From contig JAKBBE010000084.1 in assembly GCA_021826035.1 (NCBI GenBank), forward strand, positions 1 through 11,892: 11,892 nt of DNA. Reading direction: 5' to 3'. The notes under the pieces are model-generated. The model had not been told where the DNA came from and ran no database searches. It saw nothing but the letters and a program-made list of their open reading frames with translations. Both the position numbers and the translations under genes were made by a program. Shown piece by piece: positions 1 to 10,579 of this stretch (position 1 is its first letter; every line of letters starts with the position of its first letter). This stretch comes from Pseudomonadota bacterium. Lineage in GTDB: Bacteria > Pseudomonadota > Gammaproteobacteria > Steroidobacterales > Steroidobacteraceae.

Positions 1-1
1 G

Positions 2-1300
2 CTGGAGGAACTCACCACGCGGGTCTCGGGCCAGGCCGCGCAGTTCGAGGAACTGCATCAATCGACCGAGGCGATGGTCACGGGCAATCGCGACATCGAT
101 CGGGCGGCACGCGAGGCGCAGCAGGCCACCTCCGCGGCCGGCGGGGAGATCGCCGAATCCCGCGAGCTGCTCGGCAAGGCGCTCGAGCACATCGGGGCGC
201 TGACCGGTGCGGTGCGGCGGATCGAGGAGCGATTAGGGTCATTCAGTTCGGTGCTGAAGGAGATCACCTCGGTGTCCACTTCCATCGAGGGCATCGCCAA
301 GCAGACGCGGCTGCTGTCGCTGAACGCGGGCATCGAGGCGGCGCGCGCCGGGGAGGCGGGCCGGGGATTCGCGGTGGTGGCCGGCGAGGTGAAGAACCTC
401 GCCGAAGGCACGCGTGCGGCGACCGAGCGCATCACCAGCACGGTGCGCTCATTGACGGTGCAGATCGAGGGGTTGATCGGTGAGAGCGGCGATGCGGCCC
501 GGCACGCCGGACAGGCCGGGCACGGAGCCGAAGCGGTGCACGGGGTCGTCAACCGCGCGCACGGGGCGTTCGCCACGGTGCGCCGGGAGATCGATGCCAT
601 CGCGCGGGCGGCCACCTCGAACCTCGAGTCGTGCAACGCGACTCTGGAGGAGCTCGGCACGCTCGCCGAGGGGGTGCAGTTGTCCTCGAGCAACCTCACG
701 CAGGCGGACCGGCGCGTCGAGCGGCTGCTCGGGGTGAGCGAGGAGCTGATCGGCCTGATCGCCGCGAGCGGCATCGAGACCGCCGATACGCCCATCATCC
801 GGCTCGCCATCGAGGCCGCGCAGCGCATCGGGAAGCTGTTCGAGGCCTCGATCGCGCGCGGGGAGATCACCGAGGCGCAGCTGTTCGATGAACGCTACCG
901 CGAGATCCCCGGCACCAATCCGAAGCAGTACCTTACCGATTACGTCGAGTTCACCGACCGCATCCTGCCAGGGCTGCAGGACCCGCTGCAACGGGCCGAC
1001 CCGCGCATCATCTTTTGTGTCGCCTGGGCGCGCGGCGGCTACCTCCCGACGCACAATCCCGAGTATCGTCAGCCGCCGAGCCGCGATCCGGTGTGGAATG
1101 CCGCGCACTGCCGCAATCGCCGCGTGTTCAAGGATCGGGCCGTGCAGAAGGTGGCGCGCAGTATCCAGCCGTTTCTGCTGCAGACCTATCGGCGCGACAT
1201 GGGTGGCGGGCAGTTCGTCTTGATGAAGGACCTGTCGGCGCCGATCTGGGTCAACGGACGCCACTGGGGCGCCTTTCGCGTCGGCTACCGTCAGCAGTAG
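2..1300 (+). CDS. Methyl-accepting chemotaxis protein, 5'-truncated by the window edge, with extra C-terminal domain
   Basis: This is a chemotaxis transducer that would control the CheA/CheW kinase complex. The frame is open from base 2, so the ATG at base 74 is internal and the true start lies to the left; 432 residues are visible. Numbered from base 2, the coiled-coil signalling hairpin occupies roughly residues 1-270, and its conserved tip is at 95-134 ([20 protein letters not shown], then [18 protein letters not shown]). No membrane segment is visible in this part. After the hairpin comes an extra domain (about 295-432) with the motifs [49 protein letters not shown]. This block recurs at the C-terminus of some MCPs and looks like half of a Cache-type sensor fold (inference). 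The C-terminal receptor-modification pentapeptide is absent. The gene converges on the SDR gene across a 47-bp gap that shows no convincing terminator. Confidence 0.93.
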   Translation: MEELTTRVSGQAAQFEELHQSTEAMVTGNRDIDRAAREAQQATSAAGGEIAESRELLGKALEHIGALTGAVRRIEERLGSFSSVLKEITSVSTSIEGIAKQTRLLSLNAGIEAARAGEAGRGFAVVAGEVKNLAEGTRAATERITSTVRSLTVQIEGLIGESGDAARHAGQAGHGAEAVHGVVNRAHGAFATVRREIDAIARAATSNLESCNATLEELGTLAEGVQLSSSNLTQADRRVERLLGVSEELIGLIAASGIETADTPIIRLAIEAAQRIGKLFEASIARGEITEAQLFDERYREIPGTNPKQYLTDYVEFTDRILPGLQDPLQRADPRIIFCVAWARGGYLPTHNPEYRQPPSRDPVWNAAHCRNRRVFKDRAVQKVARSIQPFLLQTYRRDMGGGQFVLMKDLSAPIWVNGRHWGAFRVGYRQQ

Positions 1301-1347
1301 GCCGAAGCGCAGCGGCGCACCGGGGACGGCAGGCCGGCGGCGCGCAA

Positions 1348-2106
1348 TCAGTGCACGTAGGAGCCGGCGTTGACGTCGATCGTGCAGCCGGTGGCGTGAT
1401 CGGCAAGGCCGCTGGCGAGAAAGACCACGATCGGCGCGATATCACGCGGCTCCGTGAGGCGAGTGAGCGCGATGTCCGAGCTCGCGTACGCCTCCCCATA
1501 CTGGCGGATGAAGTCCTCGGCCATCTCGGTGCGCGTGAACCCCGGTGCGACGTTGAAGGCGAGCACTCCCGCCTTGCCGTAGCCGCGCGCGATCGAGCGG
1601 GTGAGCGCGACCAGACCGGCCTTCGAGGCGGCATAGGCGAGGTAGTGCGGCTGATCGCCGCGAAATGCCGCGCGTGACGTGATGTTGATGATGCGGCCGC
1701 CGCCGTGGGCGCAGAAGTGCTCGACGGCGAGCTTGCTGAGGATCCCCGGGGCGCGCAGGTTGGTCGCGAGCGTCGCGTCCCAGTCCCCCACCCACTGATC
1801 GAGCGCGCCGTCCGGCGCGCTGGAGAGGGCGATCCCGGCGTTGTTCACCACCGTGTGCACGCGGCCGAAGCGCTCGCGGACGCTGTTCCACAGTCCGGCG
1901 CACCCCTCGGGCCGCGCGAGGTCGGCCTGGAAGATCTCCGCGTGGGTGCCCAGTTCGGCCGCGAGCGCCTCGGCCGGTGCGCGCTGACGATGGTAGTGCA
2001 CGGCCACGCGCGCCCCCGCCCCGGCCATGGCCCGAGCGATCGCGGCACCGATGCCGCGGCTTGCCCCGGTCACCAGCACCGCCGTGCCCGTCAAGTCGAT
2101 CTGCAT
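1348..2106 (-). CDS. Short-chain dehydrogenase/reductase (SDR family, FabG-like)
   Basis: This is a 252-residue classical SDR, a cytoplasmic NAD(P)(H)-dependent oxidoreductase with a Rossmann fold. Visible motifs are the cofactor loop TGASRGIG (13-20), NNAG (88-91), structural Asn116, candidate catalytic Ser144 (NITS), the YAASK catalytic pair Tyr158/Lys162, and the PG turn after the active site (NVAPGFTRTEM). The C-terminus (CTIDVNAGSYVH) is typical of 3-ketoacyl-ACP-reductase-like members. The start at 2106 is preferred over an in-frame ATG at 2148. It gives the usual family length, puts the first beta strand near the N-terminus, and has GGAG 8 nt upstream. The gene is transcribed divergently from the oxoprolinase operon with 92 bp between starts, so the two may share regulation. 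The substrate cannot be read from sequence. Confidence 0.93.
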   Translation of the reverse strand: MQIDLTGTAVLVTGASRGIGAAIARAMAGAGARVAVHYHRQRAPAEALAAELGTHAEIFQADLARPEGCAGLWNSVRERFGRVHTVVNNAGIALSSAPDGALDQWVGDWDATLATNLRAPGILSKLAVEHFCAHGGGRIINITSRAAFRGDQPHYLAYAASKAGLVALTRSIARGYGKAGVLAFNVAPGFTRTEMAEDFIRQYGEAYASSDIALTRLTEPRDIAPIVVFLASGLADHATGCTIDVNAGSYVH

Positions 2107-2118
2107 GCTCCGTTCTCC
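2107..2118 (-). promoter_or_regulatory. Ribosome binding site that decides the SDR start
   Basis: On the minus strand the bases read GGAGAACGGAGC immediately before the ATG at 2106. The distal GGAG lies 8 nt from the start, which is good Shine-Dalgarno spacing. The upstream alternative ATG at 2148 would add 14 residues (MLDSIAANSDGERS) that are not part of a normal SDR N-terminus. Confidence 0.6.
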
Positions 2119-2198
2119 GTCCGAGTTCGCTGCGATCGAGTCTAGCATCGCGCGGGACCGCCCCCCACGCGTACCGGGGGCCCTGATAAGATCCCACG
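2107..2198. promoter_or_regulatory. Divergent intergenic region between SDR and oxoprolinase operon
   Basis: This 92-bp gap must hold the 5' signals of both divergent units. It contains an inverted repeat, CCCCC (2161-2165) with GGGGG (2176-2180), overlapping GGGCCC. There are weak -10-like hexamers TAGCAT (2143-2148) and TAAGAT (2187-2192) on the plus strand, but I found no matching -35 box for either. The oxoprolinase ATG lacks a clear Shine-Dalgarno sequence. A shared promoter/operator here is inferred from gene orientation; the exact sites are not resolved. Confidence 0.35.
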
Positions 2199-5800
<3,602 letters not shown>

Positions 5801-5804
<4 letters not shown>

Positions 5805-6484
5805 ACCTCTGGCCGCTGCTTGCCATCGCGGTGCTGGTGGTCGGTTTTGCCGCCGGCGTCAATCCGCTGCTGGTCATCCTGGTCACGGCCTTCACGGCCG
5901 GATTGGCCGCCGGGATCGCGCCATTGCGGGTGCTGGCCGCGCTCGGTCATGCGTTCAATGCGACGCGCTACGTCTCACTGGTCTGGCTGATCCTGCCGGT
6001 GATCGGGCTGCTCGAGCACGAAGGCCTGCGCGAGCGGGCTCGCACCCTGATCGGCCGGCTGCGCGCCGCGACCGCCGGGCGGATCCTCCTGTTGTATCTG
6101 GCGCTGCGCCAGCTCACCGCGGCGCTCGGTCTGACCTCCCTCGGCGGCCCGGCGCAAATGGTGCGTCCGATCGTGGCGCCGATGGCCGAGGGCGCCGCCG
6201 AGAGCCGCCTCGGGCGGCTCTCGGGGCCTGCACGCCACCTGGTGCGCGCCTATGCGGCCAGCGCGGACAATGTCGGGGCGTTCTTCGGCGAGGATATCTT
6301 CATCGCCGTCTCCTCGATCCTGCTGATCAAGGGCTTTCTCGCCCAGAGCGGCTACGACATCGCACCCTTTCGGCTCTCCATGTGGGCGATTCCGACGGCG
6401 CTGCTCGCCTTTCTGATCCACGGCGTGCGGCTCTGGCGCCTCGATGCGAAGCTGAAGCGCCTCGCCGGCGGAGAGCAGCCCTGA
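5801..6484 (+). CDS. DUF969 family membrane protein, probable 5-oxoproline carrier subunit
   Basis: This is a 227-residue inner-membrane protein recognised as DUF969. Hydrophobic spans are visible at about 4-20, 22-42, 57-72, 94-111, 160-180 and 193-212. The family-typical stretches are SLVWLILPVIGLLEHEGL (59-76), GGPAQMVRPIVAPMAEGAAE (115-134) and YAASADNVGAFFGEDIFIA (151-169). The ATG overlaps the oxoprolinase stop as ATGA, which indicates translational coupling. The frame stays open far upstream inside the oxoprolinase, but that part is out-of-frame shadow: membrane character begins exactly at this ATG. DUF969 and DUF979 genes are usually adjacent and, in other bacteria, sit with pyroglutamyl peptidase or 5-oxoprolinase genes (recalled). 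I infer that the pair imports 5-oxoproline. Biochemical function is not shown by sequence. Confidence 0.88.
6470..6484 (+). promoter_or_regulatory. Shine-Dalgarno and stop/start overlap supporting a CTG start
   Basis: GGAGAG at 6470-6475 (GGAG 6470-6473) lies 7 nt before CTG 6481-6483, which overlaps the TGA stop 6482-6484 of the DUF969 gene as CTGA. This mirrors the ATGA overlap at the previous junction. The alternatives in frame are CTG 6490, GTG 6499 and ATG 6520. They sit too far from this Shine-Dalgarno and remove part of the first conserved membrane span. Confidence 0.5.
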
Positions 6485-7437
6485 TCGATCTGCACGAGGT
6501 GTACGCGCTCGCCGGCGCGATGTTCAGCGCATTCGCGCTGCTCAGCGTGCGCGATCGCAGCAATCCGCGCCGCTGGGGCAACGGGGCCTTCTGGGGGCTG
6601 CTCGCCGTGAGTTTCCTGTTCGGCTCGCGCATCGGCGATACGGCGAACGGGGTGCTGGTGGTGGCGCTGATTGTGCTCGGCGGCACCGGTGCGCTCGGGC
6701 GCGGCAGCACCGAGCGGCGCAGCGCCGAGGAGCGCGCGCAGCGCGCGGCTCGGCGCGGCAATGCGCTGCTGGTCCCGGCCTTGCTGATTCCGCTTCTGGC
6801 CGTGATCGGCACGTTTACCTTGGGGCGCATCGAGGTCGGCGGAGTGCCGTTGGCCGACCCGAACAACGTGACGCTGATCGCCCTTGCCGTCGGGATCCTG
6901 GTGGCGCTCCTGGTGGCACTCTGGCAGGCGAAGGCACCGCCGCAGGCGGCACTCGAGGAGGGCCGGCGGCTCGCCGACATGATCGGTTGGGCGCTGATGC
7001 TGCCGCAGTTGCTGGCGGCGCTCGGCGCGGTGTTCGCGCTGGCCGGCGTTGGCGGCGCGGTCGGTCACCTGGCGACGACCTGGCTGCCGCTCGGGCACCC
7101 GTTCGCAGCGGTGCTGGTGTATTGCCTGGGCATGGCGTTGTTCACGATGGTCATGGGCAATGCGTTCGCGGCATTCCCGGTGATGACCGCGGCCATCGGA
7201 GTGCCGCTGATCGTGCAGCGCTTCGGCGGCGATCCGGCCATCATGGGTGCGATCGGCATGCTCTCGGGGTTCTGCGGTACGCTCGTGACGCCGATGGCCG
7301 CGAACTTCAACATCGTGCCGGCGGTGCTGCTCGAGCTGCCGGATCGCAATGCGGTGATCAAGGTGCAGATCCCGACGGCGATCGGGCTGCTCGCCTGCAA
7401 CGTCGTGTTGATGTATGTGCTCGTCTTTCGCTTCTGA
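6481..7437 (+). CDS. DUF979 family membrane protein, probable partner of DUF969 carrier
   Basis: This is a 318-residue inner-membrane protein recognised as DUF979. Family motifs are DRSNPRRWGNGAFWGLLAVS (25-44), LFTMVMGNAFAAFPVMTAAI (220-239), GGDPAIMGAIGMLSGFCGTL (249-268) and VTPMAANFNIVPAVLLEL (269-286). Roughly eight hydrophobic spans are visible, separated by a basic/acidic loop (about 72-93) and a second loop (about 149-166). No ATG lies near the expected N-terminus. The best start is CTG 6481, overlapping the DUF969 stop with a well-spaced Shine-Dalgarno; GTG 6499 is the main alternative and ATG 6520 would cut into the first span. The gene is followed after 7 bp by the DUF2891 gene. 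The order oxoprolinase-DUF969-DUF979 points to a two-component permease for 5-oxoproline or a close analogue (inference). Confidence 0.87.
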   Translation: MIDLHEVYALAGAMFSAFALLSVRDRSNPRRWGNGAFWGLLAVSFLFGSRIGDTANGVLVVALIVLGGTGALGRGSTERRSAEERAQRAARRGNALLVPALLIPLLAVIGTFTLGRIEVGGVPLADPNNVTLIALAVGILVALLVALWQAKAPPQAALEEGRRLADMIGWALMLPQLLAALGAVFALAGVGGAVGHLATTWLPLGHPFAAVLVYCLGMALFTMVMGNAFAAFPVMTAAIGVPLIVQRFGGDPAIMGAIGMLSGFCGTLVTPMAANFNIVPAVLLELPDRNAVIKVQIPTAIGLLACNVVLMYVLVFRF

Positions 7438-7444
7438 GGTCGCC

Positions 7445-8470
7445 ATGAACCGCTCCATCATCCTCGATGCCGATCGGGCCGAGCAGTTCGCGCGCATCGC
7501 GCTGGGCCACGTCGGGCGCGAATACCCGAACAAACTCGATCACGTGCTGAGCGAGGAGCGCGACGTGCGTGGTCCGCGCGCGCTGCATCCGATCTTCTTC
7601 GGCAGTTTCGACTGGCACTCCTGCGTGCACGCGCACTGGCTGCTCGCGCGGCTGTATCGGCGCGTGCCCACCCTGGCAGTGGCCGGACAGATCCGGGCGT
7701 GGTTCGATGCGCAGTTCACGCCCGCCAAGGTCGCCGCCGAGTGCGCGTACCTGCGCGCGCCCGCGAGTCGCGGCTTTGAGCGCCCGTACGGCTGGGCCTG
7801 GCTGCTGATGCTGCAGGGGGAGCTGGTGCGCCACGAGAGTGCCGAGGGTCGCGCCTGGGCCGCGCAGCTAGCGCCGCTCGCAATGATGTTCGTCGAGCGG
7901 TTCGCGGCCTTTCTGCCGCTGGCGACCTACCCGATCCGCTCCGGTGCACACGCCAATACCGCCTTTGCGCTGTTGCTGGCGCTCGACTATGCCGCGGCGG
8001 ACGGACAGGGGGCGTTCGCCGAACGGTGCGCGCAGAGTGCCCGTCGCTGGTACGGCGAGGATCGCGGCTGTCAGGCCTGGGAGCCTTCGCTCGATGAGTT
8101 TCTCTCCCCGGCGCTCACCGAGGCGGCGCTGATGGCCGAAGTGCTGGGCTCGGCCGCGTTCGGCGCGTGGTTCGATGCGTTTCTGCCCGAGGCGGCCCAG
8201 GGCAGGCCGTCGACGCTGTTCGCGCCGGCCGCCGTCAGCGACCGGACCGACGGGAAGATTGCCCATCTCGACGGGTTGAATCTCTCCCGGGCCTGGTGCT
8301 GGCGGCGCATCGGCGCGGCGCTGCCGGGCGAGCATCCCTTGCACCGCACGGTGGGCGCGAGCATCGAGGCGCACCTGGCGAGCGCACTCGGGCAGCTCAC
8401 CGGGAATTACATGGGGGAGCATTGGCTGGCGAGCTTCGCGCTGCTCGCCCTCGATCCGTTCAGCCGCTGA
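7445..8470 (+). CDS. DUF2891 domain protein of unknown function, last gene of the oxoproline operon
   Basis: This is a 341-residue soluble protein, recognised as DUF2891, with no signal peptide or membrane span. Conserved-looking patches run through its length: HPIFFGSFDWHSCVHAHWLL (48-67), FERPYGWAWLL (111-121), YPIRSGAHANTAFAL (162-176), WEPSLDEFLSPALTEAALM (212-230), HLDGLNLSRAWCW (274-286) and YMGEHWLASFALLAL (322-336). These His, Trp, Asp and Glu residues at the ends of Ala/Leu-rich helices suggest a helical-barrel enzyme with an aromatic and acidic pocket, but no reaction is known to me. The ATG at 7445 follows the DUF979 stop by 7 bp, with TGAGGT as the likely Shine-Dalgarno; an in-frame upstream ATG at 7415 lies inside DUF979 and is unlikely. 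Its position makes a role in 5-oxoproline or related N-acyl/cyclic amide metabolism plausible. Confidence 0.88.
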   Translation: MNRSIILDADRAEQFARIALGHVGREYPNKLDHVLSEERDVRGPRALHPIFFGSFDWHSCVHAHWLLARLYRRVPTLAVAGQIRAWFDAQFTPAKVAAECAYLRAPASRGFERPYGWAWLLMLQGELVRHESAEGRAWAAQLAPLAMMFVERFAAFLPLATYPIRSGAHANTAFALLLALDYAAADGQGAFAERCAQSARRWYGEDRGCQAWEPSLDEFLSPALTEAALMAEVLGSAAFGAWFDAFLPEAAQGRPSTLFAPAAVSDRTDGKIAHLDGLNLSRAWCWRRIGAALPGEHPLHRTVGASIEAHLASALGQLTGNYMGEHWLASFALLALDPFSR

Positions 8471-8501
8471 TCCTTGGGGGCGCTCAGGGGCGCAGCCCGA
8501 C

Positions 8502-8942
8502 TCAACGTGCTCGCGCGCCGCTCCAGAGCGGGAAGCCGCGCGAGTCGCGCAGCACCATGGACTGGTGTCCTGTGCGGATCTGCGCCGCGATGAGCACGGG
8601 CCGGCCTTCGTAAGTGACCCGTGATCCGGTCACCTCGATCATCTCCCGCGGCGCGAGTTTCAGGTGCTGACGCGCGATGAACCAACTCGGTCCGAGGTGC
8701 ACCGACACTTCGCCGGCGGAGGTCTTCAAGAGAAGGTGAACGCCATAGGCGCGGCGGCCGTGGTCAGCGACCTTCTCGATCGCGATGATGGTCCCGCGGA
8801 GGGTCTCTACGGTCTGCGTGTCGTACCTCCGCGCGCGCAGAGTCCCCGTGCCGCCCATGTTCTGTTGCGCCAGAGCCGCGGCGGGGGTGAGCACGGCCGC
8901 ACTCGCGGCGACCCAAATCCACAGCGCAATGATCCGTTTCAT
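8502..8942 (-). CDS. Small exported protein, OB-fold-like, unknown function
   Basis: This is a 146-residue precursor. Residues 1-26 form a Sec signal peptide (MKRII, then a hydrophobic core, then AALAQQ with likely cleavage after ALA). The mature part is beta-rich: VETLRGTIIAIEKV, AYGVHLLLKTSAGEVSVHLG, PSWFIARQHLKLAPREMIEV, TGSRVTYEGRPVLIAAQI, ending VLRDSRGFPLWSG. This pattern resembles small periplasmic proteins with an OB-like barrel; I cannot name a function. The start at 8942 is chosen because the signal peptide begins there; an in-frame upstream ATG at 9005 adds an arginine-rich segment before the signal peptide. AGGG lies about 9 nt upstream. It converges on the DUF2891 gene with a 31-bp gap and diverges from the MFS gene. 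Confidence 0.82.
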   Translation of the reverse strand: MKRIIALWIWVAASAAVLTPAAALAQQNMGGTGTLRARRYDTQTVETLRGTIIAIEKVADHGRRAYGVHLLLKTSAGEVSVHLGPSWFIARQHLKLAPREMIEVTGSRVTYEGRPVLIAAQIRTGHQSMVLRDSRGFPLWSGARAR

Positions 8943-9219
8943 GATGGCCGACCCTCGCGTGACGGTACGCAGGGCCTTCCTTCTACGCCGGTGCGCTGGG
9001 GGCATCGATCCGCAGAGTTACGTACCGCACGGGCGACGGCCGGCCCCCGGGGAGGGCCGACGCTCAGCGTGAGCGGTGCGGGCACGGTGCACCGGTGCGG
9101 GGCAGCGCAGAGGCCTCGGGCGACGGGGGGCGGGCGCGGCTCGGCCGGCCGCCCGTGACGGGTGAGGGCTGATCAATGTCATACTCGGACTCCTCCCCCC
9201 GCTCGAGCACTCCGCCCAG
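8943..9219. promoter_or_regulatory. Divergent intergenic region with several dyads
   Basis: This 277-bp region separates the exported-protein gene (-) from the MFS gene (+). I see CGGCCC/GGGCCG arms (9041-9046, 9054-9059), CGCTCA-GCG-TGAGCG (9061-9075), overlapping palindromes GGTGCACC (9086-9093) and GCACCGGTGC (9089-9098), and CGGCCGGCCG (9142-9151). A weak promoter for the MFS gene may be GTGACG (9155-9160) with CATACT (9180-9185), but the 19-bp spacing and mismatches make it doubtful. No coding frame in the gap looks real. Confidence 0.35.
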
Positions 9220-10476
9220 ATGATCGATTTTGGACGCGATACCTTGCGGTTCATGCGTGAGAACGCCCGCTGGCTCGGGGGTGGCTTCCTGCTCACGATG
9301 TTTTCTTCGTTCGGGCAGACTTTTTTTATCGGCCTGTCCGGCACCGCGCTACGCGAGACGTTTCATCTCTCGGCAGGTGGCTTTGGCGGGCTGTACATGC
9401 TCGCCACGCTCGCCAGCGCGCTCAGCCTGCCGTGGCTGGGGAGGACCCTCGATCTGATGCCGGGCTGGAAGGTGGTGCGCTTCACGATGCCGGCGCTCGC
9501 GCTCGCCTGTGTGCTGTTGGTGCTGGCGCCGAACCTCGTGTGGCTCACCGGCGCGCTGTACCTGCTGCGCCTGTTCGGCCAGGGGATGATGACCGAGACG
9601 GCGTACACGGAAATCGGCCGCTGGTTCGTTGCCAACCGCGGGCGTGCCATGGCGTTGATCCTGCCAGGTCAACAGGCCGGGATTGCGCTGTTGCCGGTCT
9701 TCGTCGTGCTGCTCGATCGGGCGGGCGGCAGCTGGCGAGCCGCGTGGATCGCCTCGGCGGGGTTGATCGCACTGGTGGGGCTGCCCTCGATCCTCGCGCT
9801 GACCCGGGTCGGGCGCGTGCCGCACTCGCAGGAGGTGAAGGCGAGTGCGCTGCGCACCGCGCGCAGCTGGACGCGGGCCGAGGTGCTGCGCGACCCGGTG
9901 TTCTATCTGCTGCAGGTCGGGGCGCTCGCCCCGCCGTTCATCGCGACCGTCATCTTCTTCAATCAGGACTACCTGATTGCGCTGCGCGGGTACGACCCGC
10001 TGATCTTCGCCGCGGCGTTTCCGGTGATGTCGCTCTCTACCGTGGTGTTCGGTCTGGCCGGCGGACACCTGATCGATCGGTTCGGCGCGGTGCGGCTGTT
10101 GCCGTACTTCCTCGCGCCGCTCGCCGTGACCTCGGCGGTGCTCGGGCTGATCGCGCCGGTGTGGGGCGTGTATGTGTCGATGTTCCTGTTCGGCATCAGT
10201 AATGGGTTGACGTCCACGATGCTCGGGGCGCTTTGGCCTGAGGTCTACGGCCTCGCCAATCTCGGCGGCATCCGGGCGATGATCGTGTCGGCCATGGTGC
10301 TCTCCACGGCGATCGGGCCGGGGCTCTCGGGCCTGCTGATCGATCGCGGGGTGGCGCTGCCGCGCCAGTTGCTGTGGCTGAGCGGCTGGTGCGTGCTCGC
10401 GTGCTTCGTGCTGGCCTATGCGGCGCGGCGGATTCGCGGGCGCGCGACAGACCCGGCGGCGCTGCGCTCAGCCTGA
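9220..10476 (+). CDS. Major facilitator superfamily transporter
   Basis: This is a 418-residue inner-membrane secondary transporter with about twelve hydrophobic spans and a cytoplasmic central loop near 197-225. The loop 2-3 MFS signature is degenerate (LGRTLDLMPGWKVVR, 73-87), while the loop 8-9 copy is clearer (GGHLIDRFGAVRLLP, 281-295). GRWFVANRGRAMAL (133-146) and FGISNGLTSTMLGALWPEVY (324-343) resemble the monocarboxylate/oxalate-formate-like branch of MFS proteins, but the substrate is not determinable. The ATG at 9220 has no clear Shine-Dalgarno; ATG 9253 is a possible alternative and would still keep the first span. The gene stands alone, facing the BNR gene across a hairpin. Its closeness to the oxoproline operon may or may not be functional. 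Confidence 0.88.
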   Translation: MIDFGRDTLRFMRENARWLGGGFLLTMFSSFGQTFFIGLSGTALRETFHLSAGGFGGLYMLATLASALSLPWLGRTLDLMPGWKVVRFTMPALALACVLLVLAPNLVWLTGALYLLRLFGQGMMTETAYTEIGRWFVANRGRAMALILPGQQAGIALLPVFVVLLDRAGGSWRAAWIASAGLIALVGLPSILALTRVGRVPHSQEVKASALRTARSWTRAEVLRDPVFYLLQVGALAPPFIATVIFFNQDYLIALRGYDPLIFAAAFPVMSLSTVVFGLAGGHLIDRFGAVRLLPYFLAPLAVTSAVLGLIAPVWGVYVSMFLFGISNGLTSTMLGALWPEVYGLANLGGIRAMIVSAMVLSTAIGPGLSGLLIDRGVALPRQLLWLSGWCVLACFVLAYAARRIRGRATDPAALRSA

Positions 10477-10492
10477 GGCGCAGAACGGGTCA

Positions 10493-10510
10493 AGCGGCGC
10501 CGCAGCCGCT
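10493..10510. repeat. Small inverted repeat downstream of the MFS gene
   Basis: AGCGGC (10493-10498) and GCCGCT (10505-10510) form a 6-bp stem with a 6-nt loop, 17 nt after the MFS stop. It is short and has no T-run, so by itself it is weak evidence for termination. Confidence 0.3.
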
Positions 10511-10537
10511 CAGCCCCGCACGCTCGCGGCACACCGC

Positions 10538-10572
10538 CGCAGGGGCGCAGCCGTCGGGGCTGCGCCCCTGCG
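10538..10572. terminator. Perfect 15-bp hairpin between convergent genes, possible bidirectional terminator
   Basis: The arms 10538-10552 and 10558-10572 are exact reverse complements (left arm CGCAGGGGCGCAGCC) around the 5-nt loop GTCGG. It lies in the 103-bp gap between the MFS gene (+) and the BNR gene (-), 7 bp past the end of the latter. No T-tract follows on either strand, so it is not a textbook intrinsic terminator. It could be a U-tract-less terminator, an mRNA 3'-end stabiliser, or a dispersed palindromic repeat. Confidence 0.6.
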
Positions 10573-10579
10573 CGTGTGC

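Noticed and set aside
58..870. Open frame of 270 codons antisense to the chemotaxis receptor
   Set aside because: It is Ser/Ala/Arg-rich, has no domain, and mirrors the Ala/Glu-rich coiled coil on the plus strand.
1301..1347. Terminator between the receptor and SDR genes
   Set aside because: The gap is GC-rich, but I could not find a stem of useful length or a T-run.
2143..2192. Sigma-70 type promoter for the oxoprolinase operon using TAGCAT or TAAGAT
   Set aside because: Neither hexamer has a credible -35 partner at normal spacing, and TAAGAT lies only 6 bases from the start codon.
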